Below, piece after piece: positions 50,196-57,884 of a DNA stretch of 64,000 nucleotides. Made by a program: the position numbers and the translations under genes. Source of the stretch: Streptomyces flavofungini (GTDB taxonomy: Bacteria; Actinomycetota; Actinomycetes; Streptomycetales; Streptomycetaceae); contig NZ_CP128846.1 of assembly GCF_030388665.1 (NCBI RefSeq), positions 5,902,501 through 5,966,500 of the forward strand. Reading direction: 5' to 3'. The stretch's first letter is position 1. Each line of letters starts with the position of its first letter. A model generated the notes under the pieces. It had not been told where the DNA came from, did no database searches, and was given only the letters and a program-made list of their open reading frames with translations.

Positions 50196-51415
50196 CGCGC
50201 ACCTCCGGCGAGCGCCTCGGCGCGCAGCGCGCCCGCGCGGCGCAGCGCCGCCACCGCCGGGTCGTCGGCGTCGCCCGCCTCGCCCCGGGCCGCGGCCAGG
50301 GCCTCGTCGATGGTGGCGAGCGTGCCGAGGTCGGCGCGCAGGGAGCGGCCGAGCGAGGCCGGTTCGCCCGCCGCGCGGGCCCGGTCGCGGCAGTGGAAGG
50401 CCAGCTCGCAGGCGGCCAGGCACTCGGGGGCGTACGTCGCGGGGACCGCGTCGACCGCGGCGGCGAGCTCGGCGGCGGGCCGCGTCACGTCGAACGTCGT
50501 GCCGGGCGGGAGCGTGGCCGCGATGTCCTCGACGCGGGTCAGGCGGGACAGCTGGCGGCGGGTGACGGCGAGCTGCTTGCGGACGTCCACGGGGGACGCG
50601 GTCGGCAGGTTCGAGAAGTCCTTGGGGCAGACGAGGAGCGCGCGGTGGCGCACCTCGGGCGCGGGGTCGAGGCGGTGCGCGACCCGCTCCAGGGCGAGGA
50701 CGTACACCGCGGCCTGCCGGGCCGCCGCGCCCACCTTCGCGGCGTCCGCCGACCCGTCGATCATGGGGAAGGACTTGATCTCGACGACCGTCCAGGTCCC
50801 GTCCGGCGCGACGACCACGGCGTCCGGCTCCAGGAAGGCGGGCGTGCCCGCGACGTCGAGGGCCAGCATCGGGTGGTCGAGCAGCGCCCAGGTGCCGGTG
50901 GCCGAGGCCTCCTCCAGGGCGAGCTCCGTGCGGGCCGCGCGGCCCTCGGGCCCGGCCGCCGTGAGGTCCGGCACACTCGCCGCCCCGGGCTCCGGCTCAG
51001 GTCCGCCGCCCAGGCACGCGTGCGTGAGGCGCAGCAGCTCCGTGCCGCCGTCGGCCTTCACACGGGCCTCGAAGGCGTGCCCCCGCATGAACGCGAACTG
51101 CGACTGCCCGAAGCCCGAGGGCGAGCCCAGCGCCTCGGCGAGCGCCGCCTTGGGCACGCCCGCGCCGTCCAGCAGCGCGCGCCGCCCGCAGCCCGGGTTC
51201 GCCGCGAGCGCCGCCAGGGCGCGGGCGTCCAGGGGCTGCGGCGGTACGTCAGGTCCGCGCAGCTCCGCGAGCCGGTGTCTGAGCGCTGTCCCCGGTGTCC
51301 GAGGCGCGGCCCGCGGGCCTGGCGCCCTTGTTCCCGCAGGGCTTGCCGCCCGGCTTGGCGGCGGGCTTGCCGCCCGGATCGGTCCCGAGCTTGCGCTGAT
51401 GGGGAATTCGCTCAC
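50186..51415 (-). CDS. Fe-S cluster PD-(D/E)XK nuclease (Cas4/RecB/Dna2-like)
   Basis: A protein of about 409 residues. The nuclease core is visible as RGHAFEARV (motif I region), then LEPDAVVV...TWTVVEIKS, giving Asp198, Glu212 and Lys214. Four cysteines follow the iron-sulfur nuclease layout: one near the N-terminus (Cys76 in NPGCGRRA) and three near the C-terminus (Cys332-X3-Cys336-X5-Cys342 in ECLAACELAFHC). Dna2, AddB and Cas4 share this pattern. The start is uncertain: GTG 51415 or ATG 51445, either of which overlaps the PAP2 gene by more than 160 bases; the first 45 residues are low-complexity. Confidence 0.8.
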   Translation of the reverse strand: MSEFPISASSGPIRAASPPPSRAASPAGTRAPGPRAAPRTPGTALRHRLAELRGPDVPPQPLDARALAALAANPGCGRRALLDGAGVPKAALAEALGSPSGFGQSQFAFMRGHAFEARVKADGGTELLRLTHACLGGGPEPEPGAASVPDLTAAGPEGRAARTELALEEASATGTWALLDHPMLALDVAGTPAFLEPDAVVVAPDGTWTVVEIKSFPMIDGSADAAKVGAAARQAAVYVLALERVAHRLDPAPEVRHRALLVCPKDFSNLPTASPVDVRKQLAVTRRQLSRLTRVEDIAATLPPGTTFDVTRPAAELAAAVDAVPATYAPECLAACELAFHCRDRARAAGEPASLGRSLRADLGTLATIDEALAAARGEAGDADDPAVAALRRAGALRAEALAGGARCP

Positions 51416-52322
51416 CCGCCGAAGTCTGGCATCCGGCACTGACAATCGAGGAGTCAGTGGCGGCCGGGGCGGGGGTGGCGTCAGCGGGGCCCTCGGCGCG
51501 CCTCGCGGCGAGGGCGGTCGTGACGATCGGCCGCAGCCGGGCCCTGACCCGGGCCGCGGCGCCCTGCACCGGCCGGACGAGCAGCAGGCCGATGCCCATC
51601 ACGACGGCGCCCGCGACCGCGTCGAGGAAGTAGTGGTTGGCGGTGCCCATGACGACGACGGTGGTGAGCAGCGGGTAGGCGATGGCGAGGGTCTTCATCA
51701 GGGGCGTGCGGCCGTACCGCCAGAGCACCACACCGCACCACAGCGACCAGCCGACGTGCAGGCTGGGCATCGCCGCGTACTGGTTGGTCATGCCGCCGAG
51801 TCCGCGCGGGGCGCTGGCCTGGCCGCCCCACCAGCCCCAGTCGCTGTACTGCGCCATCGTGTCGACGAAGCCGTGCTTGGCGTCGAGGAGGCGCGGCGGG
51901 CAGGTCGGCATCAGGGTGAAGCCGACCAGGCCGATGAGCGTGGAGACCATCAGCCAGGTGCGGGCGGCCGCGTAGTGCACGGCCCTGCTGCGGAACAGCC
52001 AGACCAGCACCAGTGGCGTGACCAGGTAGTGCAGCGAGGCGTACCAGAAGTCCGCAGGAACGCCGATGGAGGTGTGGGCCGTGAAGAGCCGGTTGAGCGG
52101 ATGCTCCAGGTTCAGGTTCAGGGCCTTCTCGACGCGGAGGAGGTCGAGGCCGTGGTCCACGGCCGTCGTGACGTCCCCGCGCGCGAGCAGCCGCCCGGCG
52201 GAGTAGGCCCCGTACACCAGGAGGATCAGCGGTAGCTCCGTCCACCAGCGCGGGCGGATCGGGGACGTCAGGCTCTCCGATATGCCGCGGCTGCCGGCGC
52301 CCTTTGCCTCGGTCTGCGGCAT
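51249..52322 (-). CDS. PAP2-family membrane phosphatase
   Basis: A 357-residue integral membrane protein with about six spans. The phosphatase motifs appear as MPTCPPRLL, YAAMPSLHVGWS (catalytic histidine in SLHVG) and ANHYFLDAVAG (second histidine), the pattern of the inositolphosphotransferase/PAP2_3 group that acts on lipid phosphates. The last 90 residues are a Pro/Gly/Lys-rich tail. ATG 52322 is preferred over ATG 52343 because GGGGGA lies nine bases upstream. Its 3' end overlaps the presumed start of the nuclease gene in another frame. Confidence 0.83.
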   Translation of the reverse strand: MPQTEAKGAGSRGISESLTSPIRPRWWTELPLILLVYGAYSAGRLLARGDVTTAVDHGLDLLRVEKALNLNLEHPLNRLFTAHTSIGVPADFWYASLHYLVTPLVLVWLFRSRAVHYAAARTWLMVSTLIGLVGFTLMPTCPPRLLDAKHGFVDTMAQYSDWGWWGGQASAPRGLGGMTNQYAAMPSLHVGWSLWCGVVLWRYGRTPLMKTLAIAYPLLTTVVVMGTANHYFLDAVAGAVVMGIGLLLVRPVQGAAARVRARLRPIVTTALAARRAEGPADATPAPAATDSSIVSAGCQTSAGERIPHQRKLGTDPGGKPAAKPGGKPCGNKGARPAGRASDTGDSAQTPARGAART

Positions 52323-52495
52323 CCGGTGGGTCCCCCATCTCATTCGCGCTGTTCCCGCTCTGTTCTCGCGGCGTACGGCCGCTGGGTCACTTTACGGCGT
52401 ACGCGAAGGCCGATGAGTCAACCCCCTGTGCCTCAAAGACGCAGAGATCGCCGCCCGGGTTGCGCCTTCCCGGTGTGAGTGATGATGGAAGGAAC

Positions 52496-52511
52496 GGACA
52501 GGTCGCTGTCC
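52496..52511. promoter_or_regulatory. Inverted repeat GGACAG-GTCG-CTGTCC
   Basis: A perfect 6-base inverted repeat with a 4-base centre, 38-53 bases before the phosphatase start codon. It could be an operator or a small leader hairpin. It shares half-sites with the palindromes around the IclR gene. Confidence 0.35.
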
Positions 52512-52548
52512 CTTTTTGTCCTTGCATGTCCTTGTAGAAAGGCTCCTC

Positions 52549-53145
52549 ATGGCACCGCGCATCCTGCTGGCCCGGCACGGACAGACCGAGTGGTCGCTGT
52601 CCGGAAAGCACACCGGCAGGACGGACATCCCGCTCCTCGAAGAGGGCAGGCGGGGCGCGAAGCTCCTGGGCCAGCGGCTGCACCGGGCGCCCTACGACGG
52701 CCTCCCCGGCGTCGAGGTGCGCACCAGCCCGCTCTCCCGCGCGCGGGAGACGTGCGAGCTCGCCGGGTTCGGCGACCGGGCCGCCGAGTGGGACGCCCTG
52801 ATGGAGTTCGACTACGGGGCGTACGACGGACTGACCCCCGCCGACATCCAGGCCCTGCGCCCCGGGTGGTTCATCTGGCGGGACGGGGTTCCGGACGGCG
52901 AGACGCTGGCGCAGGTGTCCGCGCGCGCGGACGAGGTCGTCGCCTGGGCCCGCGAGGCCGACCGGGACGTCCTCGTCTTCGCCCACGGCCACATCCTGCG
53001 GGCCATCGGCGCCCGCTGGCTCGGCTACGACATCGACTTCGCGTCCCGCATCCGCCTCAACCCGACGTCCCTGTCGGTCCTGGGCTGGGCCTACGGAGAG
53101 CCCGCCCTGGAGTCCTGGAACGAGACGGGCCACCTCGCCGGATAA
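52549..53145 (+). CDS. Histidine phosphatase (phosphoglycerate mutase-like)
   Basis: A 198-residue cytosolic phosphatase. The catalytic RHG motif is [11 protein letters not shown] (residues about 6-16), the second arginine is in [10 protein letters not shown], the glutamate in [11 protein letters not shown] and the second histidine in VFAHGHILR. Family members dephosphorylate sugar phosphates, acid-pathway intermediates or phosphoproteins. The start ATG 52549 has AAAGG six bases upstream. It is monocistronic and tail-to-tail with the NsdA-like gene. Confidence 0.87.
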   Translation: MAPRILLARHGQTEWSLSGKHTGRTDIPLLEEGRRGAKLLGQRLHRAPYDGLPGVEVRTSPLSRARETCELAGFGDRAAEWDALMEFDYGAYDGLTPADIQALRPGWFIWRDGVPDGETLAQVSARADEVVAWAREADRDVLVFAHGHILRAIGARWLGYDIDFASRIRLNPTSLSVLGWAYGEPALESWNETGHLAG

Positions 53146-53180
53146 CCGTCACCCCCGCGCGCGGGCCCGTCGGGCGAGCG

Positions 53181-54629
53181 TCACCCCCGCGCGCGTGCCG
53201 CGTGCTGTTCCAGGAAGCCCGTCACCTCGTCGGCACGCCGGTGCGGCAGCAGCAGCCGGGCGGTGGTCGCGAGCATGCACGCGATCCGCGACGACTGGAC
53301 CTCGTCCAGAAGGGCGAGGACCCGCAGGCCCGCCGCCGCGGCCTCGTCCGGGCGGCCCGCGCGGGCCAAGTCGTCGGCGAGCTCCGCCGTGTACAGCGCG
53401 ATGTTCCGCGTGAACTCGGGCGTCTGCTCCGCCGCCACGTCCGCCGCGCGCTGCGCGTGCCGGGCCGCGCGCTCCCACTGGCCGAGCGCCGACCAGCACT
53501 GCGCCTCCAGGCCCGCGAGCTCCGCGGCGCCGTAGAAGGTCATCCACTCCGGGTCGCCCTCGGCGGGGCCGCGGTCGAACAGGGCGTGCGCGCGGGTGAG
53601 CGCTTGGCGGCAGCCCGCGCGGTCGCCGAGCCCGGCCCAGCCGCCCGCCTCGCGCAGCGCGAGCAGGGACAGGAACCGGGGCGAGTCCAGGTGCCGGGCG
53701 GCCCGCGCCGCGGCCTGCGCCGCCCGCACCGCCTCCCGGGGCCTGCCCGCGTCCCTGGCCAGGAAAGCCGTGTTGCAGAACGCGTGCGCCTCCAGGGCGG
53801 GATCCCCGGCCATCCGTGCCGTCGCGAGCGCCTCCGCGTAGTGCGAGCGGGCGTCGTCGAAGCGGCCGGAGTCGTGCGCGAGCCAGCCGACGGAGATCGC
53901 GAGCTCGCCCGCGCCCGCGTAGAGCCGGGCGGCCACCGCCTGCCCGGCCTGCCGGGTGGTGCCCGCGTCGAGCAGGGCGTAGGCGGTGCGCAGCGGGGCG
54001 GCCGCCCGCCGGTAGAGGCCGTCGGCGCCGTGCCGGTCGTCGAGCAGGCGGATCTCGCGGACGGCCTCCTCGACGGCGTGCACCTCGTGCTTGTCCGCCG
54101 GGCGGTACCGGCGCGACTCGTGGGCGCGCGCCTCGGCGGCGCCGCCCAGCGGGAGCCCGGCGGCCCCCAGGGAGGCGACGGCCACGGTGGCCGTGCCGCT
54201 GGTCATGAATGCGCGACGCCGCACGTCGCTCTCCTCGGTGCTGAAGGTGTTGTCGCTGTCACTGGCGCGCGGGTACCTCGGGTCGTGGCCGTCATGCGCG
54301 CGGTCGGTGGCCGCCCCGCGCGCGTCGCCCGCGGCCCGTGCCCCCCGGCCCCGGACGGCCGCGCGTGGCGCGAAGCCCAGGTCCGTCAGCGTCCGGCCGG
54401 GGAACATGTGCAGGAACACCCGTTCGTACGCGTAGTTGGGGCAGCGGATCTCGCCCGCCTCCACGCGGCCGACGTACCGCGCGTCACAGCTGACCCGCTC
54501 GCCGATCTCGCGCGCGGCCCGTCGCACCGCGGCCGCGAACTCGCCCGGGGAGCGCTGCCCGCGCAGCTGCCGGAACGCGACATTCGGACGCGGAGGCGGA
54601 GTTGACGATGCCGATGACGACGACACCAT
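53181..54629 (-). CDS. NsdA-like regulatory protein with helix-turn-helix and TPR repeats
   Basis: A 482-residue protein. The N-terminal part (about 15-75) contains an HTH-like segment (FAAAVRRAAREIGERVSCD, YVGRVEAGEIRCPNYAYERVF); a central RRRAFMTSG...ASLGAAGLPLGG stretch looks like a twin-arginine signal but lies internally; the C-terminal two thirds are TPR-like helical repeats. This architecture is that of the Streptomyces NsdA group, negative regulators of differentiation and antibiotic production. Start 54629 has GAGAGGA six bases upstream. Confidence 0.75.
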   Translation of the reverse strand: MVSSSSASSTPPPRPNVAFRQLRGQRSPGEFAAAVRRAAREIGERVSCDARYVGRVEAGEIRCPNYAYERVFLHMFPGRTLTDLGFAPRAAVRGRGARAAGDARGAATDRAHDGHDPRYPRASDSDNTFSTEESDVRRRAFMTSGTATVAVASLGAAGLPLGGAAEARAHESRRYRPADKHEVHAVEEAVREIRLLDDRHGADGLYRRAAAPLRTAYALLDAGTTRQAGQAVAARLYAGAGELAISVGWLAHDSGRFDDARSHYAEALATARMAGDPALEAHAFCNTAFLARDAGRPREAVRAAQAAARAARHLDSPRFLSLLALREAGGWAGLGDRAGCRQALTRAHALFDRGPAEGDPEWMTFYGAAELAGLEAQCWSALGQWERAARHAQRAADVAAEQTPEFTRNIALYTAELADDLARAGRPDEAAAAGLRVLALLDEVQSSRIACMLATTARLLLPHRRADEVTGFLEQHAARARG

Positions 54630-54968
54630 GCCGGATCCTCTCGCTGGCGACCGGGCGGCCCCCGGGAGCCGTGCTGGACCGTGGGGGCCGTGCTGGACCG
54701 TGGCACGCCGTTTCCGCACGTTCGGTCCGGTGCGCCGGCCGGAGCCGACCGTGCCGACCGGTGCGGACTTGTTCCGGCGGAGCATGCAACGTACCCGCTG
54801 TGAACCGGTCACCACGCGGAGTTTGGCTACAAACCGGATATCTCACCCGTGATCTGCCATGAACTGCCATCCTTTGCGGCGGCGTGGCGCCGTAGCTGTT
54901 GACGCCCCGGCGCGTTGAACCATGCGGAGAGGGAGCGACGCCGCTTCCGCCCTGGCGAGGAGGTTCCC
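54630..54968. other. Divergent intergenic region, 339 bp
   Basis: The gap should hold promoters for the NsdA-like gene and for the small protein gene at 54969. A 17-base direct repeat (GCCGTGCTGGACCGTGG) occurs twice, 19 bases apart, at 54668 and 54687, close to the NsdA-like start and possibly an operator. An AT-richer stretch lies near 54825-54870. No further gene is supported. Confidence 0.4.
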
Positions 54969-55466
54969 TTGTTGGAGTTCGGCATGGAGAACAGCGAATC
55001 CGGGGGCGCGCTGACGACGGCCCGGCATCGGCCGAGCCAGGACCGCAGCGCGGGACCCGGCCGCGACGGCCTCGACGGTTACGAGGACCCGGACGGTCAC
55101 GAGGAGTGCGACCTCGTGACCGTACCCGCGCGGCAAGGGCTCGAGGCCGTCGACATTCTGCGCCGGGGGGGCGGTGAGGAGGCCGTGGGGCCCGTGCTGC
55201 ACGACGGTGGGTGCGACACCCTCGGGTTCCTCGTGCCGCCCGGCACGGCGGACGGGTGGGATCTGCCCGGCAGCGCCTGTACCCAGACCTTCGGGCGGGG
55301 TGTCGCCGTGGCCCGGGACCCCGATCCGGTGCCCGCGCCGCCCGTCGCCGGGACGGGGTGGCTCCTGCCGCCCGGGGAGACGGACCCCGTGACCGACCCC
55401 GCTGTGCTGCGGGCCGCGCTGGGGGAGGCCGCCCGCATGATCGAGGCCGCGGACAACTGCCGGTGA
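54969..55466 (+). CDS. Small Streptomyces protein related to the Prim-Pol-like gene at 45841
   Basis: A protein of about 165 residues, not assigned to a named family. The order GPVLHDGGCDTLGFLVPPG, GTGWLLPPG and ALGEAARMIEAADNCR parallels the PALLCHGTGDAVTVPP...RWLVAPD...ACVRAA order of the gene at 45841-46506, so the two are probably distant relatives. TTG 54969 has GAGGAGG five bases upstream; ATG 54984 with its own GGAG is an equal alternative. Function unknown. Confidence 0.65.
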   Translation: MLEFGMENSESGGALTTARHRPSQDRSAGPGRDGLDGYEDPDGHEECDLVTVPARQGLEAVDILRRGGGEEAVGPVLHDGGCDTLGFLVPPGTADGWDLPGSACTQTFGRGVAVARDPDPVPAPPVAGTGWLLPPGETDPVTDPAVLRAALGEAARMIEAADNCR

Positions 55467-55567
55467 GGGGGTAGCGGGGGCTGCGCCCCTCGCCCCGCCC
55501 CTCGCCGCTTCGCGGCTCGTCCTCGCGCCGGACGGGCCGATATCGGGCGGGTGTTCGGTACAGCGTT

Positions 55568-55573
55568 GATAAT
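55568..55573 (+). promoter_or_regulatory. -10 element giving a leaderless message
   Basis: GATAAT lies 7 bases before the GTG start codon at 55580, so transcription probably begins at or next to the start codon. No ribosome site is present between them. Confidence 0.45.
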
Positions 55574-55579
55574 GGGTGT

Positions 55580-56440
55580 GTGGCACGGAATCGGCGGGGA
55601 CGGTCGGCGCGGGAAGCACTCGTCGAGGAGGTGGACGGAGGGCTTGCCGAGCTGATACCCGACCGGGAGCGGCCCCGCGGGTGGACGCTGCTCGTCGACG
55701 GCGCGCCGCAGTCGCACGTCGACCTGGACGACCCCGCCCACCTCGGGTTCGAGTACCAGCGCCGGATCGGTCACATCGTCGACCTCGTCGCGCCGCCCGG
55801 GCGGCCCGTGCACGTGCTGCACCTCGGCGGTGGTGCCCTCACCCTCGCCCGGTACGTCGCCGCGACCCGGCCCCGCTCCACCCAGCAGGTCGTCGAACGC
55901 GACACCGCCCTCGTCCAACTCGTCCGCCGCGCCCTGCCCCTCGACCCCGGCGCCCGCATCCGCATACGCGGCACCGACGCGCGCGAAGGGCTCGCCAAGA
56001 CCCCCGACGGCTGGGCCGACCTCGTCATAGCCGATGTGTTCAGCGGCGCCCGCACCCCCGCCCACCTCACCACCGCGGAATTCCTCGGCGACGTCCGCAG
56101 GGCCCTGAAGCCCACCGGCTGGTACGCCGCCAACCTCGCCGACGGCCCGCCGCTCGCCTATCTGCGCGGCCAACTCGCCACCGCCGCCACCGTCTTCCCC
56201 GAACTCGCCCTCGTCGCCGATCCGGCGGTCCTGCGCGGCAAACGCTTCGGCAACGCCGTGCTCCTCGGCGCCGGACACCCCCTGCCCATCGCCGAACTCA
56301 CCCGGCGCAGCGCCGGGGACCCGCACCCGGCCCGGGTCGAACACGGGCCCGCGCTCGGCGCGTTCAGCGGCGGCGCCGCAGCCGTCACCGACGCCAGCGC
56401 GGTGGCCTCGCCCGCGCCGCCGCCGTCGGTGTTCCGCTGA
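55580..56440 (+). CDS. Spermidine synthase-fold methyltransferase-like protein
   Basis: A 286-residue protein of the spermidine-synthase/SAM-methyltransferase fold. VHVLHLGGGALTLARYVA is the cofactor loop, VVERDTALVQLVRR the acidic strand and DLVIADVFSGARTP the catalytic-strand region; the HTD/DxxD residues of true polyamine synthases are not clear, so aminopropyl transfer is uncertain. Such proteins are often annotated as fused-MFS/spermidine synthases without proven function. The GTG start is supported by a -10 box 7 bases upstream (leaderless). Confidence 0.78.
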   Translation: MARNRRGRSAREALVEEVDGGLAELIPDRERPRGWTLLVDGAPQSHVDLDDPAHLGFEYQRRIGHIVDLVAPPGRPVHVLHLGGGALTLARYVAATRPRSTQQVVERDTALVQLVRRALPLDPGARIRIRGTDAREGLAKTPDGWADLVIADVFSGARTPAHLTTAEFLGDVRRALKPTGWYAANLADGPPLAYLRGQLATAATVFPELALVADPAVLRGKRFGNAVLLGAGHPLPIAELTRRSAGDPHPARVEHGPALGAFSGGAAAVTDASAVASPAPPPSVFR

Positions 56441-56450
56441 CGGCCGTACC

Positions 56451-57002
56451 TCAGTACGTGGTGACGTCGACCCTCGGCGCGTGGTCGTGCCACGTGCAGA
56501 ACACCGAGACGCGGTCCGCTCCCGAGGTGTACTCCACGCGGATCCACGTAGGGGCCTTCCACACCTGCATCGACCAGCCCGCCGCCGGTGCCGCCGACAC
56601 CAGCGTCGCGGAGGCCTCGCCCAGGTCGAAGACGACGCGCCCGCCCTCGGTGTGGTAGCCCTTGACGCTGCTCGACCGGGACGGCGACGGGTGCGGTCCC
56701 GGGCGTTCCGGGGCCGGGCGCCGCGGGGTCTTCGCGGGCTTCGGGGTCTTCGTCGGGCGGGGGCGCTCGGACCCGGACGGCTTGCCGGACTCCTTCGGCT
56801 TCGAGGGGCCCGCGGTCGGCTCCGGGCGGTGCGTGGACGACGACTGCGGCAGCGCCGACCGGTCGCCGGACATCAGGGGCAGCGCGCGCGGCGGATCGTA
56901 CGCCGTGCCCGCCATCACCGTGCGCACACCCCACCACGACAACGTGACCGCCGCGCCCGTGGCGAGCGACCACGCGATGGTGTGTACGAGACCTCTGCGC
57001 AT
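56451..57002 (-). CDS. Single-span membrane protein with extracellular domain, unknown function
   Basis: About 183 residues: a short basic N-terminus, one transmembrane segment (about 8-29; AWSLATGAAVTLSWWGV), a long Ser/Pro/Lys/Arg linker (about 50-115) and a compact extracellular domain (about 118-183; FDLGEASATLVSAAP, WKAPTWIRVEYTS, VFCTWHDHAP). It is convergent with the spermidine-synthase-like gene (10 bases apart) and divergent from the response regulator gene. The start at 57002 lacks a clear ribosome site; a longer frame reaches 57164. No family recognised. Confidence 0.65.
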   Translation of the reverse strand: MRRGLVHTIAWSLATGAAVTLSWWGVRTVMAGTAYDPPRALPLMSGDRSALPQSSSTHRPEPTAGPSKPKESGKPSGSERPRPTKTPKPAKTPRRPAPERPGPHPSPSRSSSVKGYHTEGGRVVFDLGEASATLVSAAPAAGWSMQVWKAPTWIRVEYTSGADRVSVFCTWHDHAPRVDVTTY

Positions 57003-57157
57003 CGCGGGCCATAGTGCACCACCCGCCGCGCCCAGGACCAGGAGTCGAGGCTTCCGCTCGGCTCCGGCACACACCCCGGCACCGGACATCGGCCCCAAGT
57101 CCGGGCCAAAAGTCCCGCCCGGCACCCGTGTCCCCCGAATGGCGTACGGTGCCGCCC

Positions 57158-57856
57158 ATGGCAAGTGTGCTCGTCGTCGAGGACGACCAGTTCGTACGCT
57201 CGGCCCTCATCCGGCACCTCACCGACGCCTCCCACACGGTACGGAGCGTCGGCACCGCCCTGGAGGCGCTGCGCGAGGTCGCCCATTTCCGGTTCGACCT
57301 GGTCATCCTGGACCTCGGGCTGCCCGACCTCGACGGGGCCGAGGCGCTGAAGATGCTGCGCGGCATCACCGACGTACCCGTGATCATCGCGACCGCGCGC
57401 GACGACGAGGCGGAGATCGTGCGGCTCCTCAACGACGGCGCCGACGACTACCTGACCAAGCCGTTCTCCGTCGAGCACCTGTCCGCGCGCATGACCGCCG
57501 TGCTCCGGCGCTCGCGCGGCTCCGGATCGGGCAACGGCGACGCGTCGCCCCGGCCCGTGCTCCAGGTCGGCGGCCTCACCGTCGACCCGCTGCGCCGCCA
57601 GGCCCAGTTGGACGGCGCCCGGCTCGACCTGACCCGGCGCGAGTTCGACCTGCTCGCCTTCCTCGCCGGGCGGCCCGGCGTCGTCGTACCGCGCAAGGAA
57701 CTGCTAGCCGAGGTCTGGCAGCAGAGCTACGGCGACGACCAGACCATCGACGTCCATCTGTCCTGGCTGCGCAGGAAACTGGGCGAGACCGCCGCCAACC
57801 CCCGCTATCTGCACACCTTGCGGGGCGTCGGCGTGAAGCTGGAGCCACCGCAGTGA
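57158..57856 (+). CDS. OmpR-family response regulator
   Basis: A 232-residue regulator with receiver domain (acid pair at 9-10, phospho-acceptor Asp52 in VILDLGLPD, lysine in YLTKPF) and OmpR-type winged helix (about 130-230; LDLTRREFDLLAFLAGRPG, TIDVHLSWLRRKLGE, LRGVGVKL). No ribosome site is evident; TACGGT lies 8 bases before ATG 57158, so the message may be leaderless. The sensor kinase gene follows after 28 bases. Confidence 0.88.
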   Translation: MASVLVVEDDQFVRSALIRHLTDASHTVRSVGTALEALREVAHFRFDLVILDLGLPDLDGAEALKMLRGITDVPVIIATARDDEAEIVRLLNDGADDYLTKPFSVEHLSARMTAVLRRSRGSGSGNGDASPRPVLQVGGLTVDPLRRQAQLDGARLDLTRREFDLLAFLAGRPGVVVPRKELLAEVWQQSYGDDQTIDVHLSWLRRKLGETAANPRYLHTLRGVGVKLEPPQ

Positions 57857-57884
57857 CCCGCGCCCGGCGGGCGGGAGCCGCGCC

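Noticed and set aside
48591..52235. A 1214-codon open frame on the plus strand
   Set aside because: It runs antisense through four overlapping real genes with clear motifs, has a skewed Arg/Gly composition and no recognisable domain; it is a product of high GC content.
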